Source: Paracoccaceae bacterium (GTDB taxonomy: Bacteria; Pseudomonadota; Alphaproteobacteria; Rhodobacterales; Rhodobacteraceae). From it: a stretch of 64,000 bases of DNA. The DNA lies in NCBI GenBank assembly GCA_002708925.1, contig PAPN01000001.1:62001-126000 (forward strand). The letters are read 5' to 3'. The notes below the pieces were generated by a model. That model was given only the letters and a program-made list of their open reading frames with translations, searched no databases and was not told where the DNA came from. Numbering within the stretch: position 1 is the stretch's first letter; the number at the start of each line of letters is the position of its first letter. Below are positions 36,754-45,100 of the stretch, one piece after another. The translations under genes and the position numbers were made by a program.

Positions 36754-37131
36754 CTAAATCGTTTGTTGAAGTTGAATGATGTTACCCTCTGGGTCGACAA
36801 CATCCTGGATGCGGTTGCCACGGAATTCCCACGTGCTTGAACCCGGCAGGGTTACTCCCCCGTTGACGGAGATCGCGCTCAAGCAATCGCTCAACGATGA
36901 AACGCTAAAGACAGGCTTCAAAGGGTTCATCGCGCGTGGTGCCGGTGGTTGTTCGACAACGTTCTGAGAGGCGATCCGATCAGGAGACTGAACAATAGAC
37001 AATTCACCGTCTTCATATCCTATGATCCCATATTCCCCGGGCCTCTGGTCTATGATTTGGCCGCCAAGACCAACATAGAACGCCACAAGATCTTCTAGAT
37101 TTTTCGCGTAAAGCACTGCGCCTTTAAGCAT
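36754..37131 (-). CDS. VOC-family (glyoxalase/bleomycin-resistance fold) protein
   Basis: 125 residues starting MLKGAVLYAKNLEDLVAFYV and ending IQDVVDPEGNIIQLQQTI, the paired beta-alpha-beta-beta-beta modules of the vicinal oxygen chelate superfamily. The terminal PEGNIIQL carries a likely metal-ligand position. Substrate unknown. It is one of two VOC genes within 1.3 kb on this strand. Confidence 0.85.
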   Translation of the reverse strand: MLKGAVLYAKNLEDLVAFYVGLGGQIIDQRPGEYGIIGYEDGELSIVQSPDRIASQNVVEQPPAPRAMNPLKPVFSVSSLSDCLSAISVNGGVTLPGSSTWEFRGNRIQDVVDPEGNIIQLQQTI

Positions 37132-37231
37132 AATTTCCTACCTTCTTTTCCAAACAGACAGCCGACCCTGAAGCTTCCAAAGCCCACGCGTTTTCTCCCA
37201 CTGTGGCCACGCAGATCACAGCAACCAAAAC

Positions 37232-37654
37232 CTACCCGATCAGCTTCTTTCTGAGAAAATGCTGAGCGTGCGGTCCGACATAGTTTTGCAAAACGCCATA
37301 CTCTTCGTACCCTCGATCAAGATAGAAACTAACACCTTGAAAACTCAGCGTTTCAAGATGCGCATGGCGGCACTTTCTTCTGATCGCTTCGTCTTCAGCT
37401 GCGGCCAGGATTTGCGAGCCAAAGGACTGGTTGCGCCATTCCTCGGCGACCCAGAACTGCCAGATGTGCAGCCAGGTGTCGCCAGTGTTCCCAAGCAATC
37501 CTCCGATCAGGGTGCCATCACGGCTTCGACACTGAACTTGTAACGGAACAAGAGTTTCAGCCTGCACATTGAGTTGTTTCCCATGGGCGTCGAGACCGGC
37601 GTCAATGGCCTTTTCAACCAGCACATCAGGGGTTTCCGTAACGAAGATATCCAT
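37232..37654 (-). CDS. GNAT-family N-acetyltransferase
   Basis: 140 residues from the ATG giving MDIFVTETPD; a longer frame reaches into the preceding gene. The core motif is IWQFWVAEEWRNQSFGSQIL (Q/R-x-x-x-G acetyl-CoA loop), then ATLETLSFQGVSFYLDRGYE-type sequence, typical of small GNAT proteins. It lies 16 bases after the VOC gene at 37671, so they are likely co-transcribed. Confidence 0.85.
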   Translation of the reverse strand: MDIFVTETPDVLVEKAIDAGLDAHGKQLNVQAETLVPLQVQCRSRDGTLIGGLLGNTGDTWLHIWQFWVAEEWRNQSFGSQILAAAEDEAIRRKCRHAHLETLSFQGVSFYLDRGYEEYGVLQNYVGPHAQHFLRKKLIG

Positions 37655-37670
37655 TGGGTCCTTATTTTGA

Positions 37671-38063
37671 TTAACTCTCTGATACGTTGCTAAAAAACGC
37701 GATGACGTTTCCATCAGGGTCTTTTGTCAGAAACCACCGGGTTCCCCAATGCGTGTTTTCTGGCGGGCCGAGAGGTATCAGGCGCGATGAAAGGTCTTCA
37801 TATGCCGCATCCGCGTCCGGAACTTCCATATGCAAGGTCGGCGTTTGCGTACTGGCTGGCCCTTCCCACGAGCTATCGCTTGCGTCGTGGGCTTCGGCCA
37901 TAACCAGTTGAAAGCTGCCTTGTTGAAGAACAACGCCTCGCGGCGTTGTCTCATCACCCCAAGACGCCACTTCTGACCAGCCAAGGCCGTGCTGGTAAAA
38001 TGTGCAGGATGCATCGAAATCGCTGGGAGCAAGGAAAATATGGTCAAATTTTTGATCCGTCAT
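37671..38063 (-). CDS. VOC-family protein
   Basis: 130 residues from the ATG giving MTDQKFDHIFLAPSDFDASC. It has YQHGLGWSEVASWGDE, TLHMEVPDADAAYEDLSSR and TRWFLTKDPDGNVIAFFSN, the VOC double module. The longer upstream frame overlaps the next gene and lacks family features. Substrate unknown. Confidence 0.85.
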   Translation of the reverse strand: MTDQKFDHIFLAPSDFDASCTFYQHGLGWSEVASWGDETTPRGVVLQQGSFQLVMAEAHDASDSSWEGPASTQTPTLHMEVPDADAAYEDLSSRLIPLGPPENTHWGTRWFLTKDPDGNVIAFFSNVSES

Positions 38064-38146
38064 GGACAAACCTGCCTCCCTCTCAAATGTTGTTGTGCCA
38101 GTCGACCCAGGGCGGTCCAAAAAAGGACCGCCAGATACGGGGAATA

Positions 38147-38527
38147 TCAGCTTCCCGCGTACAAAAGCCCCGAGCACAGGAACCAAATCACCCAATGGGG
38201 CAAGCGCAGCAAAGTCGCAGAAGGTCGCCGGAGCCAAAGCACCTGAACAACCCAAACCAGTCCCCATAGCAAGAAAAGCAGGCTCAGAAGCCTTAGTATG
38301 ACCGGCTCTGCTGGCCCCAAATCCCAGATCAGCACCGCACCAAGCAAAAGGGCGACGGCGAGCAAATCAACCGCAAGCATTTGAAACGCGCACATCGCCT
38401 GAACCCACGAGGCGGTGAGCTCGTCCTTCTCTGGAGAGATGTCAGCGGTCTGGCGCGTGCCGCCAATAACATGGGCGACCACCGCAAGCGCCATAATAAT
38501 CGCCACGATCAGGACGGGGATATTCAT
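38147..38527 (-). CDS. Small four-helix membrane protein, unknown function
   Basis: 126 residues from the ATG at MNIPVLIVAIIMALAVVAHV, preceded by an AAAGGCAC ribosome site. Four hydrophobic segments are seen, including LAVDLLAVALLLGAVLIWDL, LLSLLFLLWGLVWVVQVLWL and LPHWVIWFLCSGLLYAG. No family was recognised. It heads the minus-strand run VOC-GNAT-VOC, separated by 83 bases from the next gene. Confidence 0.75.
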   Translation of the reverse strand: MNIPVLIVAIIMALAVVAHVIGGTRQTADISPEKDELTASWVQAMCAFQMLAVDLLAVALLLGAVLIWDLGPAEPVILRLLSLLFLLWGLVWVVQVLWLRRPSATLLRLPHWVIWFLCSGLLYAGS

Positions 38528-38909
38528 GTGCCTTTCTCCAACAAACCTAACAAATCTGTGGCAAGGCTGGCGTTTCGTTTGCGGGCGGCGCGCAGAGATG
38601 AGCCTTGAGAAAACCATGGCCGTTCTACAAGCTCAAGCCTTATCTTGGTCTGGAACCTGATCGGGCACAGGGTCAAGCATCCTTCAGCGAGGCATGCCCG
38701 CCCAAACACATTCACCGCCGCATCAGAACGTCACAGCAAGATTGGTCTACCAAACAACACATCCCGCTTTGTGAGCGGAGTAATGAAGAGATTAGGTAGG
38801 CCTTGTTCGTCACCGCCCTGTCTGGCCAGCGGATGCGTAACTGCTGCTAACGATAACCGAGGATTTTCGTTACTGTTGCCGCAAGCCTCAAAGCCCAGTT
38901 TCTTTGCCC
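38528..38909. other. 382-base intergenic stretch, nothing recognised
   Basis: Both strands contain only short overlapping frames of low credibility. The left end must hold the promoter of the membrane-protein operon; no terminator, repeat or RNA gene was identified. Confidence 0.5.
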
Positions 38910-39695
38910 CTATTGGGCAAGTTTTTTGAGGTGTTCGTCGTAGGTCGAAAACGATCGATAGCCCTTCGCTTTGTTCAATTTAGCTAGCCGCGTTTTCGCA
39001 ATACGGGCAATGAGGTAGTCAACTGCTTGATCGAATTTGCACGTTTTCGCTAACCGCCACTGGCAGCCAAGTTCTGCTTCCAGGTTTTTTGAGATCGCGC
39101 CATAACTGAATGCACGCGTCCTTGACTTTTCCTTGCTCGCGAACTCGTTGTAACGTTTGATGAGGTATGCAATGTAGGATGTCATGTCAGAGTTTGCTCC
39201 GATAGAATCGGATGGAGGCGCGACCATGACACGACCACCGCTCTGACGAATGTTGACCACTTGTCCCTGTGTCACGCCATTGCTGTTGATCGCAACATTT
39301 CCGGAATTTTTGGATACGTTGATCGCCGCTTCCGCTCGGTTGAGCAGAAGCCTACAGAACAAATCCGAATTCGTTTCCATGCTAGGTGGCGCCGAATTTA
39401 CATGAGACTGTTTGATGCTCTGGAGAGTGCTTACATCATAGGCAGCGGGATCGTCATCAATGATCTTGTGGTGTACAGCGCAAAGCAGAATTAAGTTCTC
39501 TTCTCCGTGTAGTTCATCGGCCTTTATGTCATAGTCAAATCGTGGGCCACCAGTAGACTTTGCCTTTATGTGGCAAATCTCGCCCAAGACGGTCCCAGAA
39601 CTATCGATAATGGGAGTTTGACAACCGGGAAACGCGCATTGATTTCTACTGTTAGCAAACAATACCTTGATCGTTTTGTCCTTAATGTGACCCAT
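38910..39695 (-). CDS. HNH endonuclease-domain protein
   Basis: 261 residues from the ATG at MGHIKDKTIKVLFANSRNQC; frames extending farther lie over the divergent gene and are spurious. The HNH nuclease is at the N-terminus: CAFPGCQTP, GEICHIKAKSTGG, DELHGEENLILLCAVHHKII, a zinc-supported HNH with CxxxxC and HxI plus NLxxLCxxHH. A short Gly/Asn-rich beta stretch (NSGNVAINSNGVTQGQVV) links to a helical C-terminal domain with many basic residues. It faces a divergent gene 105 bases away and is probably a defence or mobile-element nuclease. Confidence 0.85.
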   Translation of the reverse strand: MGHIKDKTIKVLFANSRNQCAFPGCQTPIIDSSGTVLGEICHIKAKSTGGPRFDYDIKADELHGEENLILLCAVHHKIIDDDPAAYDVSTLQSIKQSHVNSAPPSMETNSDLFCRLLLNRAEAAINVSKNSGNVAINSNGVTQGQVVNIRQSGGRVMVAPPSDSIGANSDMTSYIAYLIKRYNEFASKEKSRTRAFSYGAISKNLEAELGCQWRLAKTCKFDQAVDYLIARIAKTRLAKLNKAKGYRSFSTYDEHLKKLAQ

Positions 39696-39799
39696 AATGG
39701 CATGTCCATAAGTGCTGTATTGTGCAGTCGTCTTAACCAAACTTTCCAAGTGAGACCGCGACGGGTGCAAGACAATAATTATACACGAGAGTTGGAAAT

Positions 39800-40420
39800 T
39801 TGAACCATCGAAACTTGTCCATAAAAATCGCACTCGTAGCGAACCGGGAATTGCAGAATCGGTTTCCTGAGAACGCAGGTCAGCGCTGCATGTATGGCGC
39901 TTTCGCGCTGGCCCATCTGTTGCGGGAACGTGGCTTTGAGGCCACGGTGGTTGGTGGAGATTTTGCAATCTTTGCACCGACACGTGACGGTAGATCCGCT
40001 GCCTTCCATGGATTTCGAGGCTCTTCTGAGCCGGGAACAGCCTCCCACTACTGGGTCGAGTCCGCTGATCGTGTCGTGGATGCAAGTACACTTCTTCTGC
40101 ACAAGACGACGGATCAAAACATTGTCCGCTTGCCGGTTGTCTACTGGCCTTTAGCAGAGGCATTCCCACGATACATTCGATATATGGAAAGAATGCGCGT
40201 TCGTAAGGATGCAGAATTCAGTACTGTGTTGGAACAAAGAGAAATGGCCGCAACCGTTGTTGATGCCTGCCGGCGACGGCTCTCAAAGGCAAGTATGCTT
40301 TCCAAGCCAGCGATCCTCGACGGTCCTGGTTACGTATTTGGTGCGAAAGCGAAAGACTCTTGGGCGAATTCTGCCGCAGAATTTGAAGCCGACTTGAATT
40401 ACGGCGCACCTCCATTCTAG
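39800..40420 (+). CDS. Transglutaminase-like/cysteine-peptidase-like hypothetical
   Basis: 206 residues; the first start is a TTG, with ATG only at residue 31 or later, so the exact N-terminus is uncertain. The arrangement RCMYGAFALAHLLRERG (Cys at a helix start), then ATVVGGDFAIF, SHYWVES (His) and DRVVDASTLLL (Asp) follows the Cys-His-Asp order of transglutaminase-fold enzymes. Length after the triad is unusual and ends in NYGAPPF. Divergent from the HNH gene across 104 bases. The fold is inferred from pattern only; no exact family was recognised. Confidence 0.55.
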   Translation: MNHRNLSIKIALVANRELQNRFPENAGQRCMYGAFALAHLLRERGFEATVVGGDFAIFAPTRDGRSAAFHGFRGSSEPGTASHYWVESADRVVDASTLLLHKTTDQNIVRLPVVYWPLAEAFPRYIRYMERMRVRKDAEFSTVLEQREMAATVVDACRRRLSKASMLSKPAILDGPGYVFGAKAKDSWANSAAEFEADLNYGAPPF

Positions 40421-40914
40421 AGCGAGGTCAAAGCACATGTGAATTGCTTACAGCTGCCTACATCTCAGCATTGGCAATTAGGCCAGAGATCGTTGTTCGC
40501 CGAAAACCAAAACCTGCCGTCGGGTGAGATCGCCTGATGGCTTGTATCGGGTCAATGACCACGCGACGGCTGGCCGGGCTGGCTCCGGAGGAGGCGTCAC
40601 TGCCAGCGGCACGTCGCAGCGAATGGCAGCTTTTCAGGTCGTGGACGGCAGCTGCGCGCATCCGGTCGATTAGGGCTCGGTCCTGGACAAGGGGCAGGAG
40701 GCGCCAAAATCATGGAAACCTAAACGTTCCACATCACAAAAAACCTAAGCACCGCTCGAAAAGCACCGCTTTTCGCGTCAGAGGCGAGATCCACAGGACA
40801 TCCGGTTTGACGTGCTTCGTTTAAAGAGGCGCTTCTTGACGATCGGAAATCATGACCAACTGGGTTTACACGGCTGGTCGACATAAGCGGCCCAGAATGG
40901 TCACTACTGAATGT
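40421..40914. other. 494-base gap in the degraded island
   Basis: A 95-codon plus-strand frame and a 67-codon minus-strand frame exist here, but neither has a convincing ribosome site or recognisable motif; they are probably noncoding. The stretch lies between the transglutaminase-like gene and the chimeric patatin/helicase scar and may be further eroded DNA. Confidence 0.45.
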
Positions 40915-41469
40915 TCAGCATTGCTGCGCAGCTTCCTGAAAGGTCCCGTCGGCCGCAGCCATCACGACCTCGTCTTCGGCCATCCATTTGTTGGAGATCA
41001 GAAACCTGCGGACCGCGTCGGGGGCCTCGGAATAGAGCACAAGCGCGAGGCTCTCTTCAGCCCGCGTGCAGGTAACGTATAGCAAACGGCGGGTGCGCTC
41101 GATCGTGGTTTCTTCGCCCTGAGGCCAGGCCGGGATCAGCAACCGTGTCTCCGCTTCGCCGATGAGCTTGTCACCGATGACGGCGCGGAGCTCGTCCCGA
41201 AGCGTGGATGCCTCGTGCTTGGGCTTGACCAGGTGACGCAACGACGCGCGCGCATTCCGGGCTTTTCGTCCGAGCCAACTCCTGTCCGCCGCTTGCCCGA
41301 AGATCGTCGGCCCGCGATCCTCGTAGAGTTCGAGGAGGGTTTTGGCCGGGATGCCAAGGGCGAGGCCGATCGCGAGAATGCCCCCGGTTGACGTTCCCGC
41401 AATCAGGTCGAAGTAGCGGCCAATCGGTTCATCAAGGTCTTCTTCCAAACCCGCCAGAAAGGCCGCGGG
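40915..41469 (-). pseudogene. Chimeric remnant: patatin fragment fused to UvrD-type helicase C-terminus
   Basis: Read on the minus strand from 41469 (just after a TAA at 41470-41472), the frame gives PAAFLAGLEEDLDEPIG, RYFDLIAGTSTGGILAIGLA and up to AETRLLIPA, a patatin phospholipase (CapV-like) with the GxSxG serine but lacking the N-terminal DGGGxRG oxyanion loop and the catalytic Asp region. At about 41128 it changes abruptly to ERTRRLLYVTCTRAEESLAL, motif VI and tail of a UvrD/Rep helicase. The only available start is a TTG at 41448. Neither parent domain can work alone, so this is a deletion scar between two former genes. Confidence 0.75.
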
Positions 41470-42607
41470 TTAGCTGCAGCCATGCACCATCTTCGGACGC
41501 ATCGGCATCGACGACGTTTTCAGGGCCGGCAAAGAGCACGACATTGGCAGCCGTAGACCCCAAAGCCGAAACGTAGCGGATGCCGTGGGGGCTTCCTACA
41601 GAGAATGACCAGTCTCTGAAGAACTCGGTGACGATCTGGGTCGGGATGTATTCGACATTCACACGATTGTCCTGCTCGACCGGCTCCGCCATCTCGCGAG
41701 TCAGTTGGTGCAGAAACGACAGGCCCTGACGAACCCGCCGAGGCGCACTCGAAAAGAACCCCGGAATCCGTGGAAGCTCGGCAAGGTCGACCAGGATGAT
41801 CGGCATCTCGGTTTGGAAGCGCGCCAATACAGGCTCCTTCGCGCGAGCCTCGGCGATTGCAGAGGGACCATCTTCAGCCCCGTAGAACATTGGGATCCCC
41901 GGCGGGTTCATTCGGTTTGACTGCAGACAGATGCGGGCGGGTGGCGGGCCAAGGGCGGCAGCCGTAGGTTCGAATGGCGGCACGGTTTGGTTCCGCACGC
42001 GATAGTAGGATTGCCCAACAGGCACCGAGCGCACCAATCCGAGTTCATCGATGAGCTCTGCGAGTTCGACAAGAAACATTCCAGCAGAGCGTTCATCCGG
42101 GTGCGACACATCGCTTGCGCCGACAGAGTGAAAAAAGAACCTTCTCTCCGACATCGTGATGCGCCGAAAATCGCGCCAGCTATACGTCATGCTGTCGTCG
42201 AATTCGAGGGAAAGCCAGTCGTACTCGCACCAGACATCGTCATCGATCTCGCCGAGCAGATCGTCCATCAGCCGGTCATGATCTCGAGCTTCGATAGCCA
42301 GACCAATCTCTTCGAAAAGCAGTTCTTGCGTATCCCAATGCGACCCCAGGTACCCGCCTTCACAGGAATTGTAGGGCAGCTGGTCGACCGCGGTACCGTA
42401 GAATGTTCCCATCCGACCCGCGACGAACTCCGCGATCTCTTCGAGGGGCAAAATCTTCCGGCGACGTGCGCGGCAATAGCTGCACCTGCCGGGGCCGCCA
42501 CCATGCCGGATCACGTCCTTGAGATCTTCGTCGCCAAAGCACTCTGTGCAGACGTATCTGTCGGAGATGCTGTCTTGTAGGAAGTTTGCAGGGTCGACGC
42601 GGCTCAT
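41432..42607 (-). CDS. HEPN/RES N-terminal domain plus RES-domain protein
   Basis: 391 residues. The N-terminus has paired CxxC motifs (VCTECFGD, RCSYCRAR), a zinc-ribbon start typical of HEPN/RES N-terminal domains, then a helical region. The C-terminal half is a RES domain: QSYYRVRNQTV, RMNPPGIPMFYGAEDGPSAI, AEARAKEP and ILVDLAELPRIPGFF. RES proteins degrade NAD and act as toxins or in phage defence. Its last dozen residues (RGLSGGFGRRP) read DNA that encodes patatin sequence in another frame, so the native 3' end has been replaced by a deletion junction at about 41470. Confidence 0.85.
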   Translation of the reverse strand: MSRVDPANFLQDSISDRYVCTECFGDEDLKDVIRHGGGPGRCSYCRARRRKILPLEEIAEFVAGRMGTFYGTAVDQLPYNSCEGGYLGSHWDTQELLFEEIGLAIEARDHDRLMDDLLGEIDDDVWCEYDWLSLEFDDSMTYSWRDFRRITMSERRFFFHSVGASDVSHPDERSAGMFLVELAELIDELGLVRSVPVGQSYYRVRNQTVPPFEPTAAALGPPPARICLQSNRMNPPGIPMFYGAEDGPSAIAEARAKEPVLARFQTEMPIILVDLAELPRIPGFFSSAPRRVRQGLSFLHQLTREMAEPVEQDNRVNVEYIPTQIVTEFFRDWSFSVGSPHGIRYVSALGSTAANVVLFAGPENVVDADASEDGAWLQLTRGLSGGFGRRP

Positions 42608-42667
42608 GTTGCAAGGGTATCAAAGGATTGGGGGATCGATAGACTCGGGCAGAAGGTATCTGTCTCG

Positions 42668-43408
42668 CTAGATGGGTTCGATAACATCCGGAAGCTGGAA
42701 TGTTAGATAGAGTTGCTCCAGAATCCGGGCAGCCAGAGCCTCAGTCGCCGCCCAGCCTGGTGTAAAGCTATCCGGCGTCAGGCAAAGTGTAAGAACTCCG
42801 ATCGTGCCGCGATCCATCGCATCCTTGAGGCCTGAAGCGACGGCGTCAATGTACTCATCGGAGACCATCTTGCGAATGTCAGACTCAAACTGGCAGTAGA
42901 AATAATCCAGGTCGATGTTGACGATCCATGGCGCTTCCCGCTCGGCAAGCCAATACGAGAGATTCTCGGGTAGTTCCCATGGCGAACTGTACATCGGATG
43001 GCCGAAGTTCAGTGAGTCCCCATCTTCATGGGTCAGGCAACGGAAGGTCGTGAGGCTGTCGCCGAACTCCCGCAGGTAGATGGAGAGATAGTTGTCCCAG
43101 CGGATGACAGGACAATCGAAGTCGTCGCTACGGTAGGTCTGTCCGAGATAAGCATCGATCCCAGCCGTCCAACTTGGCAAATGCTTAAGCCACTCGTCCA
43201 AACGGCTCTGAAGCGCGTCGGGATGACGGTCGATGTGTATGAGGGAGTGGGGCGCAGTGAGATCGAGTTCCTGCAGCCAGCACCAGAGGGCTGCACGATG
43301 ATTGTCCATCACGTAGACATTGCCCGCTCTGCAGAGAAAGTTCTGTTCGATGGAACCTGAATGGTTTCGTCCCTTGAAGGGTACGATCCACTCCCATTCG
43401 GTTGTCAT
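42668..43408 (-). CDS. UPF0489 family protein (arginase-like fold)
   Basis: 246 residues from the ATG at MTTEWEWIVPFKG, preceded by AAAGGCG; a start nine codons earlier has no such site. The pattern YVMDNHRAALWCWLQELDL, LIHIDRHPDALQ and later WIVNIDLDYFYCQFES is the UPF0489 signature; the HxDxHxD and DxD sets resemble the manganese site of ureohydrolases. Some family members are peptide arginases acting on ribosomal peptides, to my knowledge. No precursor peptide or radical-SAM gene is nearby, so the substrate is open. Confidence 0.75.
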   Translation of the reverse strand: MTTEWEWIVPFKGRNHSGSIEQNFLCRAGNVYVMDNHRAALWCWLQELDLTAPHSLIHIDRHPDALQSRLDEWLKHLPSWTAGIDAYLGQTYRSDDFDCPVIRWDNYLSIYLREFGDSLTTFRCLTHEDGDSLNFGHPMYSSPWELPENLSYWLAEREAPWIVNIDLDYFYCQFESDIRKMVSDEYIDAVASGLKDAMDRGTIGVLTLCLTPDSFTPGWAATEALAARILEQLYLTFQLPDVIEPI

Positions 43409-43431
43409 TCGTGTTCGCCTTTCAATGCTAC

Positions 43432-44037
43432 TCAACCCTCATTTCTTTGGAGTTCCAGCTCCGGCAGATCCCGCAGGCTCTGCAGATCGAAGGTCACCAG
43501 GAAGGTCTCGGTCGTCACGAAGGTATGCGGTGCCCCGGGCCGCGGAGACCTGGGCCCGCTTGCGATCAGGTCCTTGTAGCGCAACCGGGACAACAGATCA
43601 CGACTGACCTCCTTGCCGAAGATGTCGGCTAGCCCCGCCCGGTCGATCGGCTGATGATAGGCGATGGCGCAGAGCACGCCCATTTCCATTTCAGTGAAGG
43701 CCAACGACTGCTCGCCAAGATCGGCCGCCACCTTGATCGCATCGGCAAACTGCGGTCGCGTGCGGAACATCCAGCCGCCGGCCACTTGGGCCAGCTCGTA
43801 GGGGCGTCCGTTCAACTCGGCCTGGATGTCGTCGATCAGCATCTCGACCGAGACCCCCTGCCCTACCAGACGCGCTAGGTCGTCGCGACCAACCGGCGAA
43901 GCACTCGCAAAGAGCACCGCCTCGATCCGCCCCATCCATTCGCGCCAGCGCAGTTCCTGTGGCAGATCGTCAAGCTCACGATCGAAGACGGCGCCGCCCT
44001 CCTCCGCCGGTTTCCGTTTCCTTGTCGCGGTCGTCAT
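43432..44037 (-). CDS. scpB: ScpB-like segregation/condensation protein
   Basis: 201 residues with the ScpB winged-helix pair: RIEAVLFASASPVGRDDLAR, DDIQAELNGRPYELAQVAGG, WMFRTRP, then AIAYHQPIDRAGLADIFG and LRYKDLIASGPRSPRPGAP. Chromosomal ScpB works with ScpA and SMC; here no ScpA is seen. The gene starts inside the stop of the DUF1403 gene (4-base overlap), so the two are one operon, close to repABC. A role in plasmid maintenance or in the nearby recombinase system is inferred. Confidence 0.85.
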   Translation of the reverse strand: MTTATRKRKPAEEGGAVFDRELDDLPQELRWREWMGRIEAVLFASASPVGRDDLARLVGQGVSVEMLIDDIQAELNGRPYELAQVAGGWMFRTRPQFADAIKVAADLGEQSLAFTEMEMGVLCAIAYHQPIDRAGLADIFGKEVSRDLLSRLRYKDLIASGPRSPRPGAPHTFVTTETFLVTFDLQSLRDLPELELQRNEG

Positions 44038-44987
44038 GGTGCGATTCCATAGAGCCGGAACGTCGACCGCCCGGTCAGTTCCCGTGCCACGCCCAATTCA
44101 ACAAGCCGGTCGCAAAACCGCCGCGCGGCGCGATCGGTCATCGGGATCGTTGTTCCGCGGATGCGCGGCGACAGCATCGACGCCGGGGCTACGGCATCCT
44201 CGGTCAGGAACAGATCGACGGCCGCGCCCGACCCTTTCGCCCGCAACTTTGGCGCGATGGCGCGAAGCGCTTCCGCCCGACGGGCCAGATCCCGCGCCAA
44301 CCGGATCGTCCCTTCGATCGACTCGAGGATCTGCGCCTGAGCGGCCATCTCGGCTCGCTGCCCGTACGCGGTCAGGTCGCGCAGCGCTGTCTTGGTCAGG
44401 TACCGCGCCGAAACCGGCAGTACCACCTTCCAATTCAGCGCCCGTGCCAGGACAATGTCCGAGAGCAGGCAGGCGACCCGTTCCGCCCGGTCGTCGGTCT
44501 CGAGCACGTCACGAAGGACGGCGGCGCAGCCCGCCAGCGGCCCATGGGTTCGGGTACGTTCTTGCCCCACATCGAGCCAAGCGCCCACCTCGCCCGCGAA
44601 GTCCGCACCAACGAAGTCGGCGATCTCGCCCGTCCGGCCTGCCCGAAGCCGGGCGCCTTCGTGCCAGAACGCCAACAGATCGCCATCGGGGCCCCGCGCC
44701 TCGCCCGGCGGCGTCAGGTGGTAGGCGTCGCGGATATCCGCCTCCCTTGCTAGCCGCCCTTCCAGTCTTGAGCTGGCGGTAGCCGCGCTCAGTGCCAGCC
44801 GGTTGGCGAGCAGTCTCAGGGGCACGCCATGCCTGGGATCGCTGACCAGCTGATCGAGCACCGTGAGCGCGGCTCCCGACCGAAAGGCCACAGTTTCAAG
44901 GGTTTCCGCACGCCCGGAGGTGACCCAACCCGGCAGCTGCGGTAGGATGTTCAGGTCGTCGGAGATCGTGGCAGGCTGGTATGTCAT
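44034..44987 (-). CDS. DUF1403 family protein
   Basis: 317 residues, matching the DUF1403 family of plasmids and genomic islands in alphaproteobacteria: an Ala/Arg/Leu-rich, helical protein with GAALTVLDQLVSDPRHGVPL, RLLANRLALSAATASSRLEG and a C-terminal winged-helix-like segment (MTDRAARRFCDRLVELGVAR). Function is unknown; the C-terminus may bind DNA. It is the first gene of the pair with scpB, divergent from the recombinase gene. Confidence 0.85.
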   Translation of the reverse strand: MTYQPATISDDLNILPQLPGWVTSGRAETLETVAFRSGAALTVLDQLVSDPRHGVPLRLLANRLALSAATASSRLEGRLAREADIRDAYHLTPPGEARGPDGDLLAFWHEGARLRAGRTGEIADFVGADFAGEVGAWLDVGQERTRTHGPLAGCAAVLRDVLETDDRAERVACLLSDIVLARALNWKVVLPVSARYLTKTALRDLTAYGQRAEMAAQAQILESIEGTIRLARDLARRAEALRAIAPKLRAKGSGAAVDLFLTEDAVAPASMLSPRIRGTTIPMTDRAARRFCDRLVELGVARELTGRSTFRLYGIAP

Positions 44988-45063
44988 GCCACAACACTAG
45001 CCTCTCGCGGCGCTTTCGTCTACAATACGATGTCCAAACCGCCCCACTCTGCCGCCCTCAGCA

Positions 45064-45092
45064 ATGTCCAATAAGTTTGCATTATCGGACAT
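45064..45092. promoter_or_regulatory. 11-7-11 inverted repeat between DUF1403 and recombinase genes
   Basis: Arms ATGTCCAATAA (45064-45074) and TTATCGGACAT (45082-45092) match in 10 of 11 positions and flank the 7-base spacer GTTTGCA. It ends eight bases before the recombinase start. The geometry equals that of a tyrosine-recombinase core site, but a repressor operator with the same symmetry is equally possible. An extra ATGTCCAA half-site lies at about 45029. Confidence 0.55.
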
Positions 45093-45100
45093 AAAGAGAT

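Noticed and set aside
39696-40169. Extension of the HNH gene far upstream on the minus strand
   Set aside because: The added residues lack any pattern and overlap the divergent transglutaminase-like gene.
40537-40824. 95-codon plus-strand frame between the island genes
   Set aside because: Arg/Ser-rich, no ribosome site, no recognised motif; more likely noncoding or debris.
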